Counted from the first letter of the stretch, positions 36,651 through 47,812 are shown. The stretch is DNA of 64,000 nt from Brumimicrobium salinarum (GCF_002844555.1 NZ_PJNI01000001.1:434001-498000); one strand, 5' to 3'. A program made the numbers and translations. Notes: generated by a model from the letters alone, not told the origin.

Positions 36651-37226
36651 ATGATAACATACCTTAACGGAAGATTAATTGAAAAAACACCTACCCATAT
36701 TATTGTTGAATGTGGAGGGATAGGTTATGATGTTCGGATTTCGTTAAACACGTTTTCAGCTATTTCGGATGAAGAATCCATCAAGATTTTTACGCAATTT
36801 GTGGTGCGTGAAGATGCACAAATCTTATATGGATTTAAAGATATCGAAGAACGTGAAATGTTTAACTTATTGGTGTCTGTTTCTGGAATAGGACCAAATA
36901 CGGGTATTCTAATGCTTTCAGGATTAACGCCATCGGAAATAGCAAATGCAATAACCTCAGAAGATGTAGCAACCATCAAAGGAGTGAAAGGAATAGGCAA
37001 CAAGACCGCACAAAGAATAATCGTTGATTTAAAGGATAAAATGTTAAAATTCGAAGTTTCTGATGAGAATGTTGCTACTCAAAACAATACGCTTCGATTT
37101 GATGCGTTAACTGCATTGGTTTCTCTTGGATTTGATAAGAAATCAGCAGAAAAAGCATTAAAGAAAGTAATAAAAGAACAAGATACAGTAGAACTTTTAA
37201 TTCGAGATGCATTGAAAGTTTTATAA
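36651..37226 (+). CDS. ruvA: Holliday junction branch migration protein RuvA
   Basis: 191 residues. N-terminal OB domain ('MITYLNGRLIEKTPTHIIVE...GIGYDVRIS'), a central pair of helix-hairpin-helix motifs ('VSGIGPNTGILMLSGL' and 'IKGVKGIGNKTAQRIIVDLK') and a small C-terminal RuvB-interacting domain ('DALTALVSLGFDKKSAEKAL'). It forms a tetramer on four-way junctions and guides the RuvB motor. It starts two bases after the maeB stop codon and is followed by sprA, the gene order usual in the phylum. Confidence 0.96.
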   Translation: MITYLNGRLIEKTPTHIIVECGGIGYDVRISLNTFSAISDEESIKIFTQFVVREDAQILYGFKDIEEREMFNLLVSVSGIGPNTGILMLSGLTPSEIANAITSEDVATIKGVKGIGNKTAQRIIVDLKDKMLKFEVSDENVATQNNTLRFDALTALVSLGFDKKSAEKALKKVIKEQDTVELLIRDALKVL

Positions 37227-37241
37227 TCGGAAAACACTGCC

Positions 37242-40200
37242 GTGAAAGTACATTTTTTAAATATTAATTTTGTGAAAGGGTTACTAACCTTGATTTTTTG
37301 TGTAGTTATTTCGCTAGTACATGGACAAAACAATCCTGATTCTACGGAATTAAAATATCCAATTAAAAATCCTTACGATCCTACAAGCAACGATAAACAA
37401 AGTTTTGACATTGGAGACCCTTCTAGTGTTGAAAAAACAATTGTTTATGATCCGAAAACAGGAAAATATATATTTAAGGAAAAAATTGGTGATTCTGATT
37501 ATCGAAAAGGTTCCATGATGACCTTAGACGAATACATTGAGTATGAGCGTCAACAAAACATGAAAGATTATTGGAAAGAAAAAATAGACGCTCAAACAGC
37601 TGAAGAACAAGGGCTAATTCCACCCATTAAAATTGACTCTCCAGGTTTTGCTAATATTTTTGGATCAGATGAAATAGAAATTCGCCCGGAAGGTAGCGTT
37701 GAACTTTCTTTAGGTGTCAATTCAGCACGATATGACAACCCAAACATTCCAGAAAGAGATCGAAGAATAACGCGTTTTGATTTTCAACAACAAATTCAAT
37801 TGAACTTAGTTGGACAAATTGGTGATAAATTGAAGTTAGGTGCCTCATACAACACGGAGGCCGCATTTAGTTTTGACAACCAAACCAAATTGGAATGGAC
37901 AGGAAACGAAGATCAAATTTTACAAAAAATTGAAGCTGGTAACGTTGCAATGCCATTAGAAACATCTTTAATTGAAGGTTCTCAAACGCTTTTTGGTGTA
38001 AAAACGAAATTAAAGTTTGGTCGCTTAACCATCGATGCAATTGCTTCTACCTCTCAAGGTCAAAAACAAGAAATTAATATTCAAGGAGGAGCACAAGTAC
38101 AAGATTTCAAATTAAAAGCTGATGAATATGAAGCTAATCGTCACTATTTCTTGAATTATTATCATCGTGAACATTATAATGAAGCCATGGAAACGGTTCC
38201 TGTTGTGAGCTCACTGGTTAATATTACAAGGATTGAAGTTTGGGTAACAAACGAAACCAATAAAGTAGAAGATACAAGAAATATTCTGGCTTTTACGGAT
38301 TTAGGGGAGTCAAATCCAGACAATTGGTCGGGTAATCCTGGGAGTCCATCTTCCAACGAATTGCCTAAAAACACGTCAAATGGATTATATAACTATGCTA
38401 AGAATAACCCTTCCATAAGAGGTTTTAATAATGCAGTAACTACACTTCAATCAGAATTAACCGAGCCTGGTCCTTTCCAACAATCTGATGATTATGAAAA
38501 AATTGAAAATGCAAGAAAGTTAACGGAACAAGAGTTTACCTATAACGCTCAACTTGGTTTTATTTCCGTTAATTTACCGCTCAACAATGATGAGGTTTTG
38601 GCTGTTGCTTATGAATATACCTATTCAGGTAGAACATATCAAGTAGGAGAATTTTCAACAGATGGAATTGTTGGAACAGATGCATTGTTTTTAAAATTAC
38701 TAAAACCAACAATCGTTAATCCCAAGAATAAACTATGGGATTTAATGATGAAAAACGTGTACTCAATTGGTGCTTACCAAGTAAGTCAAGAAGGATTTAG
38801 ACTGGATATACTTTACAACAATCCCAACAACAGTTTAATGGTCAATTTCTTGCCTTATCCTGGTTTAGACGATCGTCAAGTAATTGATGTAGTAGGAATG
38901 GATCGCCTCAATCAAAATAATCGTGCACAAAAAGATGGTGTTTTTGATTTTATGCCGATTACATTTGACGGGAATAGGGCAACAAATGGAGGAACAATAA
39001 ACACGCGAAACGGTAGGATTTATTTCAGTACCATTGAGCCTTTTGGAGAAACAGTACGGGAAGAAGTGTTAAAAGATAACACGCCACAAATTGCAAATAA
39101 TGTTGCTTTTAGCGAGTTGTATGATTCTACAAAGATAGCCGCCCAACAAGTTCCGAAAAAGAATAGGTTTTACTTTGTTGGAAAATATGAATCTTCAGTT
39201 AGTGATGAAATTCCGTTAAATGCTTTAAATGTTCCAGAAGGTTCAGTTGTAGTAACAGCAGGAGGAATTCGCCTTCAAGAAGGTTCAGACTTTACAGTAG
39301 ATTATAATTTAGGCCGTGTAAAAATTCTCAATAGTGCTGTTTTAGAATCCAATGCTGATATAAAAATTTCAATTGAAAGTAATTCTGTATTTGGATTTCA
39401 AAATAAATCTTTGATTGGTACGCATTTGAATTATATGGTGAATCCAGACTTTAATATTGGGGCTACTTGGATGCGTATGACAGAGAAACCTATTACCCAA
39501 AAGGTAGATATTGGAGACGAGCCTTTTAAAAACAATATTGTTGGAATGGATCTTTCATACCGAACAGATATTCCCTTCTTAACAAAGTTAATTAACTTAA
39601 TCCCAACGATTTCAACAAAGCAAATGTCTACTTTAACATTAAATGCTGAAGGAGCACATTTAATTCCTGGTACGCCACGCGCTATTTCAAAAGAAGGTAT
39701 TTCTTACGTAGACGATTTTGAAGGAAGTCAATCGACTGTTGATTTAAAGAATTTTACATCATGGAAATTGGCATCTATTCCTCAAGGACAAACAGATTTA
39801 TTTCCAGAAGCTTCCTTGAAAAATAACTTGGCAGCAGGATTTAATCGTTCGCATCTATCGTGGTACGTCATTGATTATTCCACTTTTCATACAACAACAG
39901 CCACTACGCCACAACATATTGCTGAAGATCCAACCATCAAGGAAAACATGAATGTTTCTTATGTAAATAAGCAACAGTTATTTCCTAATAATGACCCGGC
40001 ATTTGGTGAAATAACTAATTTACCCACTTTAGATATGACGTATTATCCTCAAGAAAGAGGAATGTACAATTATGACACTACAAACACTGTAAATTCAGAT
40101 GGTGAGTTTATTAATCCACAGGATAGGTGGGCGGGAATTATGCGTTCCTTGACCACTACCAATTTTGAGGAGACTAATGTTGAGTATATCCAATTTTGGA

Positions 40201-43200
40201 TGTTAGACCCATTTAACGATGATCAGGAAGCACAAGATCCGAATTCAAATCATACAGGAGGTGAGCTATATTTTAACTTAGGAAACCTTTCTGAAGATGT
40301 GTTGCCAGACTCAAGGAAAAGTTTTGAAAATGGTCTTCCCAGAGATTACTCGAACACCGACAATATAGATCAGACCAATTGGGCTCGGGTTTCAACAGAG
40401 CAAGTCGTAGTAAATGCTTTTGATAATGACCCAGAAACAAGAGCAGCTCAGGATGTTGGATTAGATGGATATGATGATGATAAAGAAAAGCAAAATTTCG
40501 AGAATTATGTCAGTTGGGTTCAAAACAATCCAACGCTTTCACAAGCAGTAAAAGATAAATTAATAGAAGATGTTTCTAATGATAATTACAACTATTATCG
40601 TGATGACTTATACGACCAACAGAAGCTTGGAATTAGGGATCGATATAAATACTGGAACGGCCACGAAGGAAACTCTCCAACTCCAGAAATGTCCGCTGAA
40701 TTAAATGCTGAAGGCTATAATACACAGGCTACCAACACGCCTGATATGGAGGATGTAAACCGCGATAATAATTTGAGTGAGACAGAAAGTTATTATCAAT
40801 ATCGTGTTTCACTTGAAAAGAGTGATATGCAGGTAGGAAAAAATTATATTATAAACACAAGGGAATATAGTGAAGGAAGCAAAAACTACAAATGGTATCA
40901 ATTCAGAATTCCTATTCGTAGTCCTCAAAAAGCGGTAAATGGTATTTCAGATTTTAGGTCAATTCGTTTTATGCGAATGTTTTTAAAATCATTTGAAGAG
41001 AAGACAACATTGCGTTTTGCAAAATTAGAACTTGTAAGAAGTGAATGGAGAAAATTTAGAGAAAGCTTAGAAGCACCTGGTGATGGTGTGCAAACTGATC
41101 CAGATCTTACCTCTTTCGATATTGGAGCTGTAAATGTAGAAGAACATGATCAAAGAAAGCCCATTAAATACGTGATTCCTCCAGGAATTATTAGAGAAGT
41201 TGACCCATCTCAAACCTATCAAAGACAATTAAACGAACAAGCCATGACTATTGAGGTTTGTGATTTGAAAGACGGAGATGCAAGAGCAGCAACCAAGAAT
41301 GTAGGGATGGACATGATCATGTATAAAAACTTAGAAATGTTCCTCCATGCAGAAGAAATAGAACCAACACAGCCATTAGCTGATAATGATGTCAGTGTTT
41401 TTGTGCGACTTGGAACTGATTTTAGAGAGAATTATTATGAATACGAAGTTCCTTTAAAAGTCACACCATGGGGAGCAACAAGTGATTTAGAAATATGGCC
41501 TGAAGAAAATAATTTAAGGATTGTTTTTGATGAACTAATTAACCTAAAAAAAGAAAGAAATAAGGCATTAGAACAACCGGGTTCTGGAGCAGCTTATAAT
41601 ATAGAATATTCGAAACCGACTGATCATCAACCAGGAACATCCGACAATAATAATGTGAATCACCCAAAGCGATTAATTAAAATTAAGGGGAATCCAAACT
41701 TAACGGACGTTAAAACCATTATGATTGGTATCCGAAATCCAAAACAAACATCAGATCATCCTTGGAAACCCGATGATGGTTTAGCCAAATGTGTTGAGGT
41801 TTGGGTTAATGAATTACGTTTAACAGAATTCCAAAACGAAGGAGGATCAGCAGCTTTAGCGCAGGCACAGTTAAAAATTGCAGATTTTGCAAACATTCAG
41901 GTGGCAGGTGCATATAGTGGACTCAATTGGGGTAGTATAGATAGTCGTGTTGCGGATCGACAAAGAGATACACGACTTAATTTAGACGTTTCAGCAAATG
42001 TACAAGTTGGACAACTCCTTGGAGAGCGTGCAAAGATAGATATTCCATTCCTCTATACTTATTCAGTTGGAACGATTAATCCACGTTTTGATCCCTATAA
42101 CCCGGATATAGAACTTTCTTCTTATGATGCTGATGAACGCAGAAAACGAATGAAAGAAGGTCAAGATTTTAACGAAAGAAGGTCTTTTAACTTCACGAAT
42201 GTTCGTAGACAAAGAAAACCTGGCGCAGAAGCAACGATTTTCGATATTAGTAACTTTTCTTTAGACTTTACTTATAGCGAAGATTTACACAGGGATTTTA
42301 GAACGAATTACGACCGAACAAAAGTATGGAAAGGTGGGTTAAATTATGTTTATAATGGTTCTCCAACACTTTGGGAGCCTTTTAAGAACGTAAGCTTTAT
42401 GCGGAAATCAAAATGGTGGGACTTAATTCGGTCTACCAATCTTTATCTAGGGCCTAAAAACATTAGTGTTAAAAATAATTTGATTAGAAATTATAATGAG
42501 CGTCAAATAAAAAACAATATACCGAATACCAGTTTTGAGTTCCAGCCCATTTATTTAAAGAATTTCACTTGGAACCGCAGGTTTAATTTCAAATATGATT
42601 TAACAAGAAATTTCAAATTTGATTTTGCATCCAATACAAATGCAATTATAGATGAGCCAGAAGGACAAGTTGATAGAAATGAAAATCCGTCACTTTACCG
42701 TGAGTTCCAAGATTCAGTAAGAAATCAATTGAGAACATTGGGTAAAACAATGCGTTATGATCAAAATTATAACATTTCATACAACATTCCTTTTAATAAA
42801 ATTCCTGCCTTAGACTTCATTAATTCAAATATTCGATATTCTGGAGCTTACGAATGGACACGACCTAATTTAGGGCAAGAAGCTTTTGGTAATACGATTC
42901 AAAATAGTAGAACGATAAATGCCACAGCTCAATTGAATATGCTTACTTTGTATAGAAAGTCAGAATTCCTTAAAAAAGTCATTAACGATGGAAGAGGACG
43001 ATCCTCAATGCGCAGAAGTATAGGCGGCAGAGGTCGAGCTTCACGTGGCGGAAACAGTGGTAAAACACCAAAAAACGATAGCCGACTTGCTAAAAAAGTA
43101 AAGGAATTGGAGAAGAAAAAAGAAGAGTTAGACAAAGTTAATGTCGAAGACCTTTCACCAGAAGAACTCATAGAATATCAGAAAAATCTGAACAAGGTAG

Positions 43201-44729
43201 AGCGAAAGCTAGAAAACAAAACGCCACGATTAGAAAGGCAAAACGAAAGGATTGCTAAAAAGCAGGAAAGAGAAGAGAAGTATCAAGAAAAATACGGTAA
43301 AACATTCCATCCTGCTACTGGGTTCCTTGCGCGAGCACTAATGAGCGTAAGAACTGTTTCAGGAACCTACAGTCAAAATGATGGAATTCTTATGCCAGGA
43401 TTTAATGAAGAGGCTGCATTTTTTGGAATGAATTCCAACACTATTGCGAACAGTAAGATTAGAGGATTTGCATTAGGAAATCAGCAAAGAGATGTCTTTG
43501 GAAGAGAGAATGGTTTTGAATATGCACCATATCTAGGAAGCAATGGGTTTATTGTTGATACAAGTGGTCTTAACACTCAACACACCGTTATGCATGGTCA
43601 AAACTATAACTTAAGGGCAAGTTTAGAACCGCTTAAAGATTTGAAAATTGATTTAACGATGAATAGAAACTTTACAGAGAATAGTTCAGAATTTTATCGA
43701 TTCTCCGATAGTTTACAAGCATTTGAAAGTCAAAGCAGATTTAAAACAACCACAGTAACTTATTCAACAATTTCGATTGGAAGTGCTTTTGAAGAATTAA
43801 GTCCGAAAGACGAATATCGTTCTGAAACCTTTAAGAAGTTTAGAGAAAATAGAGCAGCTGTTTCAACTTTACTTGGAAAAGGAAATCCATATAGTATTTC
43901 CGATAGTGCTGGATATTATGAAGGATATGATCCAAGTCAGCAAGACGTAATAATAGGTGCATTTTTATCTACTTATACTGGAAAAAGCACGAATGAAAAA
44001 TCAATATCACCGTTGAGAAATATCCCACTTCCAAACTGGCAAATTTCTTATAATGGACTAACAAAGTTTAAATTTTTCAAAAAATACGTTCAAAACTTTA
44101 CGTTGCGACATGGGTATACGTCTTCAGTTACGGTTGGTGGAATGCAAACAAACCTGAATGCAGAAACCGATGCAGATGGAAATTTAACCGCGCGGAATAT
44201 CAATGATAACTTTATTTCTCGTCAACAAGTACAAAATATTACAATTTCAGAGCGTTTCTCTCCTTTAATAGGTTTTGATGCTACTTGGAAAGTTGGTGGA
44301 AATGGCTTATTAACGAAATTTGAATTTAGTAAAGAACGATCTGCATCACTTTCATTGGCCAATAATCAATTAACGGAAATGATAGGAAGTGAAATCGTGA
44401 TAGGAACAGGGTATAAATTTACGAAGTTTAGACTTCCATTGACATTTCAAGGAAACAAGCTTAAACCATCTGATTTAACGATTCGTATTGACCTATCCAT
44501 TAGAGATAACTTAACGGTTATCAGGAAAATTGTTGAAAATAGTAGACAAGCAACGGCAGGACAAAAAGTGTTTTCTATTCGTTCCAGTGCAGATTATTTA
44601 GTGGGTAAAAACTTAACGGTTTCCTTATTTTATGATCAACAATTAAACACACCTGTAATTCAAACGTCTTACGTTACAGGAAACATTTCTTCTGGAATTC
44701 GTTTAAGATTCAACCTAGGTGGACTCTAA
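37242..44729 (+). CDS. sprA: cell-surface protein SprA, outer-membrane translocon of the type IX secretion system
   Basis: 2495 residues with a GTG start; the signal peptide runs to about residue 30 ('CVVISLVHGQNN'). SprA is the giant 36-strand barrel through which T9SS cargo crosses the outer membrane and is needed for gliding in Flavobacteriia. The identification rests on size, the ruvA neighbour, many Tyr/Phe-ended beta strands, and patches such as 'GSVELSLGVNSARYDNPNIP', 'ISYVDDFEGSQSTVDL' and 'YQFRIPIRSPQKAVNG'. Residues about 1920-2030 are an unusual Arg/Gly-Ser-rich stretch followed by a charged coiled coil. It serves the sorting-domain proteins found elsewhere in the window. Confidence 0.96.
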   Translation: MKVHFLNINFVKGLLTLIFCVVISLVHGQNNPDSTELKYPIKNPYDPTSNDKQSFDIGDPSSVEKTIVYDPKTGKYIFKEKIGDSDYRKGSMMTLDEYIEYERQQNMKDYWKEKIDAQTAEEQGLIPPIKIDSPGFANIFGSDEIEIRPEGSVELSLGVNSARYDNPNIPERDRRITRFDFQQQIQLNLVGQIGDKLKLGASYNTEAAFSFDNQTKLEWTGNEDQILQKIEAGNVAMPLETSLIEGSQTLFGVKTKLKFGRLTIDAIASTSQGQKQEINIQGGAQVQDFKLKADEYEANRHYFLNYYHREHYNEAMETVPVVSSLVNITRIEVWVTNETNKVEDTRNILAFTDLGESNPDNWSGNPGSPSSNELPKNTSNGLYNYAKNNPSIRGFNNAVTTLQSELTEPGPFQQSDDYEKIENARKLTEQEFTYNAQLGFISVNLPLNNDEVLAVAYEYTYSGRTYQVGEFSTDGIVGTDALFLKLLKPTIVNPKNKLWDLMMKNVYSIGAYQVSQEGFRLDILYNNPNNSLMVNFLPYPGLDDRQVIDVVGMDRLNQNNRAQKDGVFDFMPITFDGNRATNGGTINTRNGRIYFSTIEPFGETVREEVLKDNTPQIANNVAFSELYDSTKIAAQQVPKKNRFYFVGKYESSVSDEIPLNALNVPEGSVVVTAGGIRLQEGSDFTVDYNLGRVKILNSAVLESNADIKISIESNSVFGFQNKSLIGTHLNYMVNPDFNIGATWMRMTEKPITQKVDIGDEPFKNNIVGMDLSYRTDIPFLTKLINLIPTISTKQMSTLTLNAEGAHLIPGTPRAISKEGISYVDDFEGSQSTVDLKNFTSWKLASIPQGQTDLFPEASLKNNLAAGFNRSHLSWYVIDYSTFHTTTATTPQHIAEDPTIKENMNVSYVNKQQLFPNNDPAFGEITNLPTLDMTYYPQERGMYNYDTTNTVNSDGEFINPQDRWAGIMRSLTTTNFEETNVEYIQFWMLDPFNDDQEAQDPNSNHTGGELYFNLGNLSEDVLPDSRKSFENGLPRDYSNTDNIDQTNWARVSTEQVVVNAFDNDPETRAAQDVGLDGYDDDKEKQNFENYVSWVQNNPTLSQAVKDKLIEDVSNDNYNYYRDDLYDQQKLGIRDRYKYWNGHEGNSPTPEMSAELNAEGYNTQATNTPDMEDVNRDNNLSETESYYQYRVSLEKSDMQVGKNYIINTREYSEGSKNYKWYQFRIPIRSPQKAVNGISDFRSIRFMRMFLKSFEEKTTLRFAKLELVRSEWRKFRESLEAPGDGVQTDPDLTSFDIGAVNVEEHDQRKPIKYVIPPGIIREVDPSQTYQRQLNEQAMTIEVCDLKDGDARAATKNVGMDMIMYKNLEMFLHAEEIEPTQPLADNDVSVFVRLGTDFRENYYEYEVPLKVTPWGATSDLEIWPEENNLRIVFDELINLKKERNKALEQPGSGAAYNIEYSKPTDHQPGTSDNNNVNHPKRLIKIKGNPNLTDVKTIMIGIRNPKQTSDHPWKPDDGLAKCVEVWVNELRLTEFQNEGGSAALAQAQLKIADFANIQVAGAYSGLNWGSIDSRVADRQRDTRLNLDVSANVQVGQLLGERAKIDIPFLYTYSVGTINPRFDPYNPDIELSSYDADERRKRMKEGQDFNERRSFNFTNVRRQRKPGAEATIFDISNFSLDFTYSEDLHRDFRTNYDRTKVWKGGLNYVYNGSPTLWEPFKNVSFMRKSKWWDLIRSTNLYLGPKNISVKNNLIRNYNERQIKNNIPNTSFEFQPIYLKNFTWNRRFNFKYDLTRNFKFDFASNTNAIIDEPEGQVDRNENPSLYREFQDSVRNQLRTLGKTMRYDQNYNISYNIPFNKIPALDFINSNIRYSGAYEWTRPNLGQEAFGNTIQNSRTINATAQLNMLTLYRKSEFLKKVINDGRGRSSMRRSIGGRGRASRGGNSGKTPKNDSRLAKKVKELEKKKEELDKVNVEDLSPEELIEYQKNLNKVERKLENKTPRLERQNERIAKKQEREEKYQEKYGKTFHPATGFLARALMSVRTVSGTYSQNDGILMPGFNEEAAFFGMNSNTIANSKIRGFALGNQQRDVFGRENGFEYAPYLGSNGFIVDTSGLNTQHTVMHGQNYNLRASLEPLKDLKIDLTMNRNFTENSSEFYRFSDSLQAFESQSRFKTTTVTYSTISIGSAFEELSPKDEYRSETFKKFRENRAAVSTLLGKGNPYSISDSAGYYEGYDPSQQDVIIGAFLSTYTGKSTNEKSISPLRNIPLPNWQISYNGLTKFKFFKKYVQNFTLRHGYTSSVTVGGMQTNLNAETDADGNLTARNINDNFISRQQVQNITISERFSPLIGFDATWKVGGNGLLTKFEFSKERSASLSLANNQLTEMIGSEIVIGTGYKFTKFRLPLTFQGNKLKPSDLTIRIDLSIRDNLTVIRKIVENSRQATAGQKVFSIRSSADYLVGKNLTVSLFYDQQLNTPVIQTSYVTGNISSGIRLRFNLGGL

Positions 44730-44743
44730 TTTAAGCGTAGAAT

Positions 44744-45190
44744 ATGAAAACAATTAGGAAAGCTCAGCCGAATGATGAGATTCAAATCATGAAATTAATT
44801 CATGAATTAGCGGAATATGAAAATGCACCAGAGGAGGTAATAAACACCCCAGAACAACTGGCAATCGACCTTTTTCAAGATCAAATATGTGATTGCTTTG
44901 TTTATGAAGAAGATGGTGAAATTAGAGGTATGGCCTTATATTATATTTCTTATTCAACTTGGAGGGGAAGGTCCTTGTACCTTGAAGATTTATACATTCA
45001 ACCCAAATATAGAAGAGGAGGAATAGGTCAAAAACTATTTAATCGTTTAATAGAAGAGGCAGAAAATTTAAACGTGAAAAGAATGGATTGGCAAGTTTTA
45101 GATTGGAATGAACCAGCGATTCAGTTTTATAAGAAAATAGGTGCAACCTTAGATGGTGAATGGATCAATGGACGGTTGTTTTTTGATTAG
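44744..45190 (+). CDS. GNAT-family N-acetyltransferase, diamine-acetyltransferase-like
   Basis: 148 residues, one GNAT fold. 'IRKAQPNDEIQIMKLIHELA' is the N-terminal strand-helix; 'LYLEDLYIQPKYRRGGIGQK' contains the acetyl-CoA-binding (Q/R)xxGx(G/A) motif; and 'WQVLDWNEPAIQFYKKIGA' is the late signature. 'YENAPEEV' and 'DWQVLDWN' resemble spermidine/spermine acetyltransferase-like proteins, so a small amine is a reasonable but unproved substrate. The gene follows sprA by 14 bp, where I would expect another gene in many relatives. Confidence 0.88.
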   Translation: MKTIRKAQPNDEIQIMKLIHELAEYENAPEEVINTPEQLAIDLFQDQICDCFVYEEDGEIRGMALYYISYSTWRGRSLYLEDLYIQPKYRRGGIGQKLFNRLIEEAENLNVKRMDWQVLDWNEPAIQFYKKIGATLDGEWINGRLFFD

Positions 45191-45427
45191 TCTAAATTTG
45201 ATTTTTCTAAAGTAAAATCGATAGTGTTTTTCCTTCTTTCGTATATCATTTTATCCTGAAAAATACTTGAAAATAGAAAAGGGAAAGTAATAAAATGCTT
45301 ATCGTAAACTTTATTGTTAGTTAACCGTTTATTCTCATGATTGACGTCTTAAATATATTTCAGATAAAGTATCGGATAGGCATATATATAAAATTAACAT
45401 TTATTTAAGATTAAATACCTAGGTAAG

Positions 45428-45459
45428 TTGTTTTGTAATTCTTTTTATTCTTATATTTG
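45428..45459 (+). promoter_or_regulatory. Bacteroidota-type promoter in the sprA-lepA gap
   Basis: TTG (45428-45430), 21 nt, then TATATTTG (45452-45459). It faces a strong hairpin only about 30-65 nt further on and no open reading frame, which points to a short RNA. Confidence 0.55.
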
Positions 45460-45464
45460 CAGTG

Positions 45465-45532
45465 TTAGGTTTCATAAGTAGTAGTGTTTGATTGGAGATA
45501 GAGGCGCCCGCTTCTGTCTCCAATTATTTTTT
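45465..45532 (+). ncRNA. candidate small RNA of about 65 nt
   Basis: From the predicted start near 45465 to a terminator made of ATTGGAGATAGAGGCG (45491-45506) and CGCTTCTGTCTCCAAT (45509-45524), 14 of 16 positions complementary, followed by TATTTTTT. The RNA would have about 25 unpaired 5' nucleotides (GTTAGGTTTCATAAGTAGTA) as a possible seed and a GC-rich terminal hairpin. No start codon with a ribosome-binding site lies inside. It is about 460 nt upstream of lepA, too far and too cleanly terminated to be simply its leader. Confidence 0.45.
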
Positions 45533-45993
45533 AGACTTATTTCTTCTTAACCTCACCAAAACTTTGAGTCAATAGTAATTATGTGTTGAGTTGTAAATAT
45601 ACGTCCTCTATTGAGGATGTTCTTGATATTGAATGCAATGCATAAAGATCTAGAGTGAAGATCGAAATGTCACCACTGTGAAGCTAGGTTTATGTTAATT
45701 TTCTACTCCTATTTTTTATAAACACGGCACCCCTTTCCAACTTTTAATACTGATTCAAAGTTTTCATTTAATAATATATTTCCAGAAGAATATCAGGTAT
45801 TGTGTTTATTACCCTTGGTCACATGGTTAAAGTGCGATACGATTAGAAAACAGACACAATTCTATCTATAATTGCATTCTCTATGATTCTTACAAATAAA
45901 TACGTTGAAAAACCACTAATTTCCATTAAATTCGCATATCTATTGCTTTCTATAAAATTCAAGCAATAAAACATAAAAAATAAAAGAATTTAC
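45533..45993. other. non-coding stretch upstream of lepA
   Basis: 461 bp with stops in all frames, a small hairpin CCTC-TATT-GAGG (45604-45615) and AT-rich tracts near the lepA start. I see no tRNA, repeat or clear consensus promoter here. Confidence 0.4.
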
Positions 45994-47793
45994 ATGAAAA
46001 ATATTCGCAACTTCTGCATCATCGCACATATCGACCACGGGAAAAGTACTTTGGCGGATCGCTTATTGCAAACCACTGGAACCATTTCCGACAGAGAGAT
46101 GCAAAGTCAAGCACTAGATGATATGGATTTAGAGCGTGAGCGTGGAATTACCATTAAAAGTCATGCTGTCCAAATGGATTATAAGCATTCGAATGGTGAA
46201 GACTATATATTAAACCTCATTGACACTCCGGGTCACGTAGATTTTTCCTACGAAGTTTCTCGATCAATTGCAGCTTGTGAAGGCGCATTGTTAATCGTAG
46301 ATGCTTCCCAAGGAATTGAAGCGCAAACAATTTCAAATTTGTATTTAGCACTAGAACATGATTTGGAAATTATTCCCATCCTCAATAAAATGGATTTGCC
46401 AGGTGCAGAACCAGAGGAGGTAACTGATCAGATTGTTGAGTTAATTGGTTGTGATCCTGCTGATGTTATTCCGGCCTCAGGAAAAACGGGCTTAGGTGTT
46501 CAGGATATTCTGAACGCCGTAATTGATAGAGTTCCCGCGCCTGAAGGAGATCCAAAAGCACCATTGCAAGCCATGATTTTTGATTCTGTTTTTAACTCTT
46601 TTAGAGGAATTATCGCCTACTTTAGAGTAATGAACGGTTCTATCAAAAAAGGCGAAAAAATACAGTTTGTAAACACAGGAGAAACTTATTATGCAGACGA
46701 AATTGGAATATTAAAAATGGATCAGCATCCCAGAAAAGAAATAAAAACGGGTGATGTAGGTTACATTATTTCAGGAATTAAACAAGCCAAAGAAGTAAAA
46801 GTAGGGGAAACAATAACCAGTTTTGATAATCCTTGTGAAGAAGCAGTAAAAGGTTTTGAGGATGTGAAACCTATGGTATTTGCTGGAATTTATCCTGTAG
46901 ATACCGACGATTTCGAAGAGCTGCGTTATTCAATGGAAAAGTTACAATTGAATGACTCTTCTTTGGTTTTTGAACCCGAATCCTCTGCAGCCTTAGGTTT
47001 TGGTTTTAGATGTGGATTCTTGGGAATGTTACACATGGAAATCATCCAAGAAAGATTAGAGCGTGAGTTTAATATGACAGTAATTACTACTGTTCCTAAC
47101 GTATCTTATTTCTGTTACACAATCAGAGAACCTGAAACAAAAATCATTGTAAATAATCCATCGGAATTACCCGATCCTTCAATTATTGATAGTATTGAAG
47201 AACCTTATATCAAAGCACAAGTAATTACAAAATCTGAATATGTTGGACAAGTAATGAATCTTTGTGTTGAAAAACGTGGTGAGCTTAAAAATCAGGTTTA
47301 TTTAACACAAGATAGAGTAGAAATCACTTTCAATATGCCAATGGCTGAAATTGTATTTGATTTCTATGACAGATTAAAATCCGTTTCAAGAGGTTATGCT
47401 TCATTTGATTATCATCCTATTGGCTATCAAACTTCGGATCTTGTAAAAATGGATGTTTTGTTAAACCACGAGCAAGTGGATGCACTTTCTGCTTTAGTAC
47501 ACAGGAGTAATGCCTTTGATTTAGGAAAGAAGATTTGTCTTAAATTAAAAGAATTGATTCCAAGGCAGCAATTTGAAATTCCAGTACAAGCCAGTATTGG
47601 AGCAAAAATTATTGCCAGAGAAACAATTAAAGCATTGAGAAAAGATGTAACGGCAAAATGTTATGGTGGTGATATTTCTAGAAAAAGAAAACTACTTGAA
47701 AAGCAGAAAGAAGGTAAAAAACGAATGCGTCAAGTAGGACGTGTAGAAGTTCCACAAGAAGCATTTTTAGCCGTTTTAAAATTGAATGATTAA
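45994..47793 (+). CDS. lepA: translation elongation factor 4 (LepA)
   Basis: 599 residues, the usual LepA length. G1 '[14 protein letters not shown]', G2 '[11 protein letters not shown]', G3 '[15 protein letters not shown]', G4 'NKMDLPGA'; then domains II, III and V, and the LepA-specific C-terminal domain ('[36 protein letters not shown]'-like region at about 540-580). It is a ribosome-associated GTPase that back-translocates stalled ribosomes or aids 30S assembly. It opens a plus-strand run with the LysE, YwqK-like and WG-repeat genes (gaps 19, 33 and 42 bp). Confidence 0.97.
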   Translation: MKNIRNFCIIAHIDHGKSTLADRLLQTTGTISDREMQSQALDDMDLERERGITIKSHAVQMDYKHSNGEDYILNLIDTPGHVDFSYEVSRSIAACEGALLIVDASQGIEAQTISNLYLALEHDLEIIPILNKMDLPGAEPEEVTDQIVELIGCDPADVIPASGKTGLGVQDILNAVIDRVPAPEGDPKAPLQAMIFDSVFNSFRGIIAYFRVMNGSIKKGEKIQFVNTGETYYADEIGILKMDQHPRKEIKTGDVGYIISGIKQAKEVKVGETITSFDNPCEEAVKGFEDVKPMVFAGIYPVDTDDFEELRYSMEKLQLNDSSLVFEPESSAALGFGFRCGFLGMLHMEIIQERLEREFNMTVITTVPNVSYFCYTIREPETKIIVNNPSELPDPSIIDSIEEPYIKAQVITKSEYVGQVMNLCVEKRGELKNQVYLTQDRVEITFNMPMAEIVFDFYDRLKSVSRGYASFDYHPIGYQTSDLVKMDVLLNHEQVDALSALVHRSNAFDLGKKICLKLKELIPRQQFEIPVQASIGAKIIARETIKALRKDVTAKCYGGDISRKRKLLEKQKEGKKRMRQVGRVEVPQEAFLAVLKLND

Positions 47794-47812
47794 TTGAAAG
47801 AATAAATAAAAC

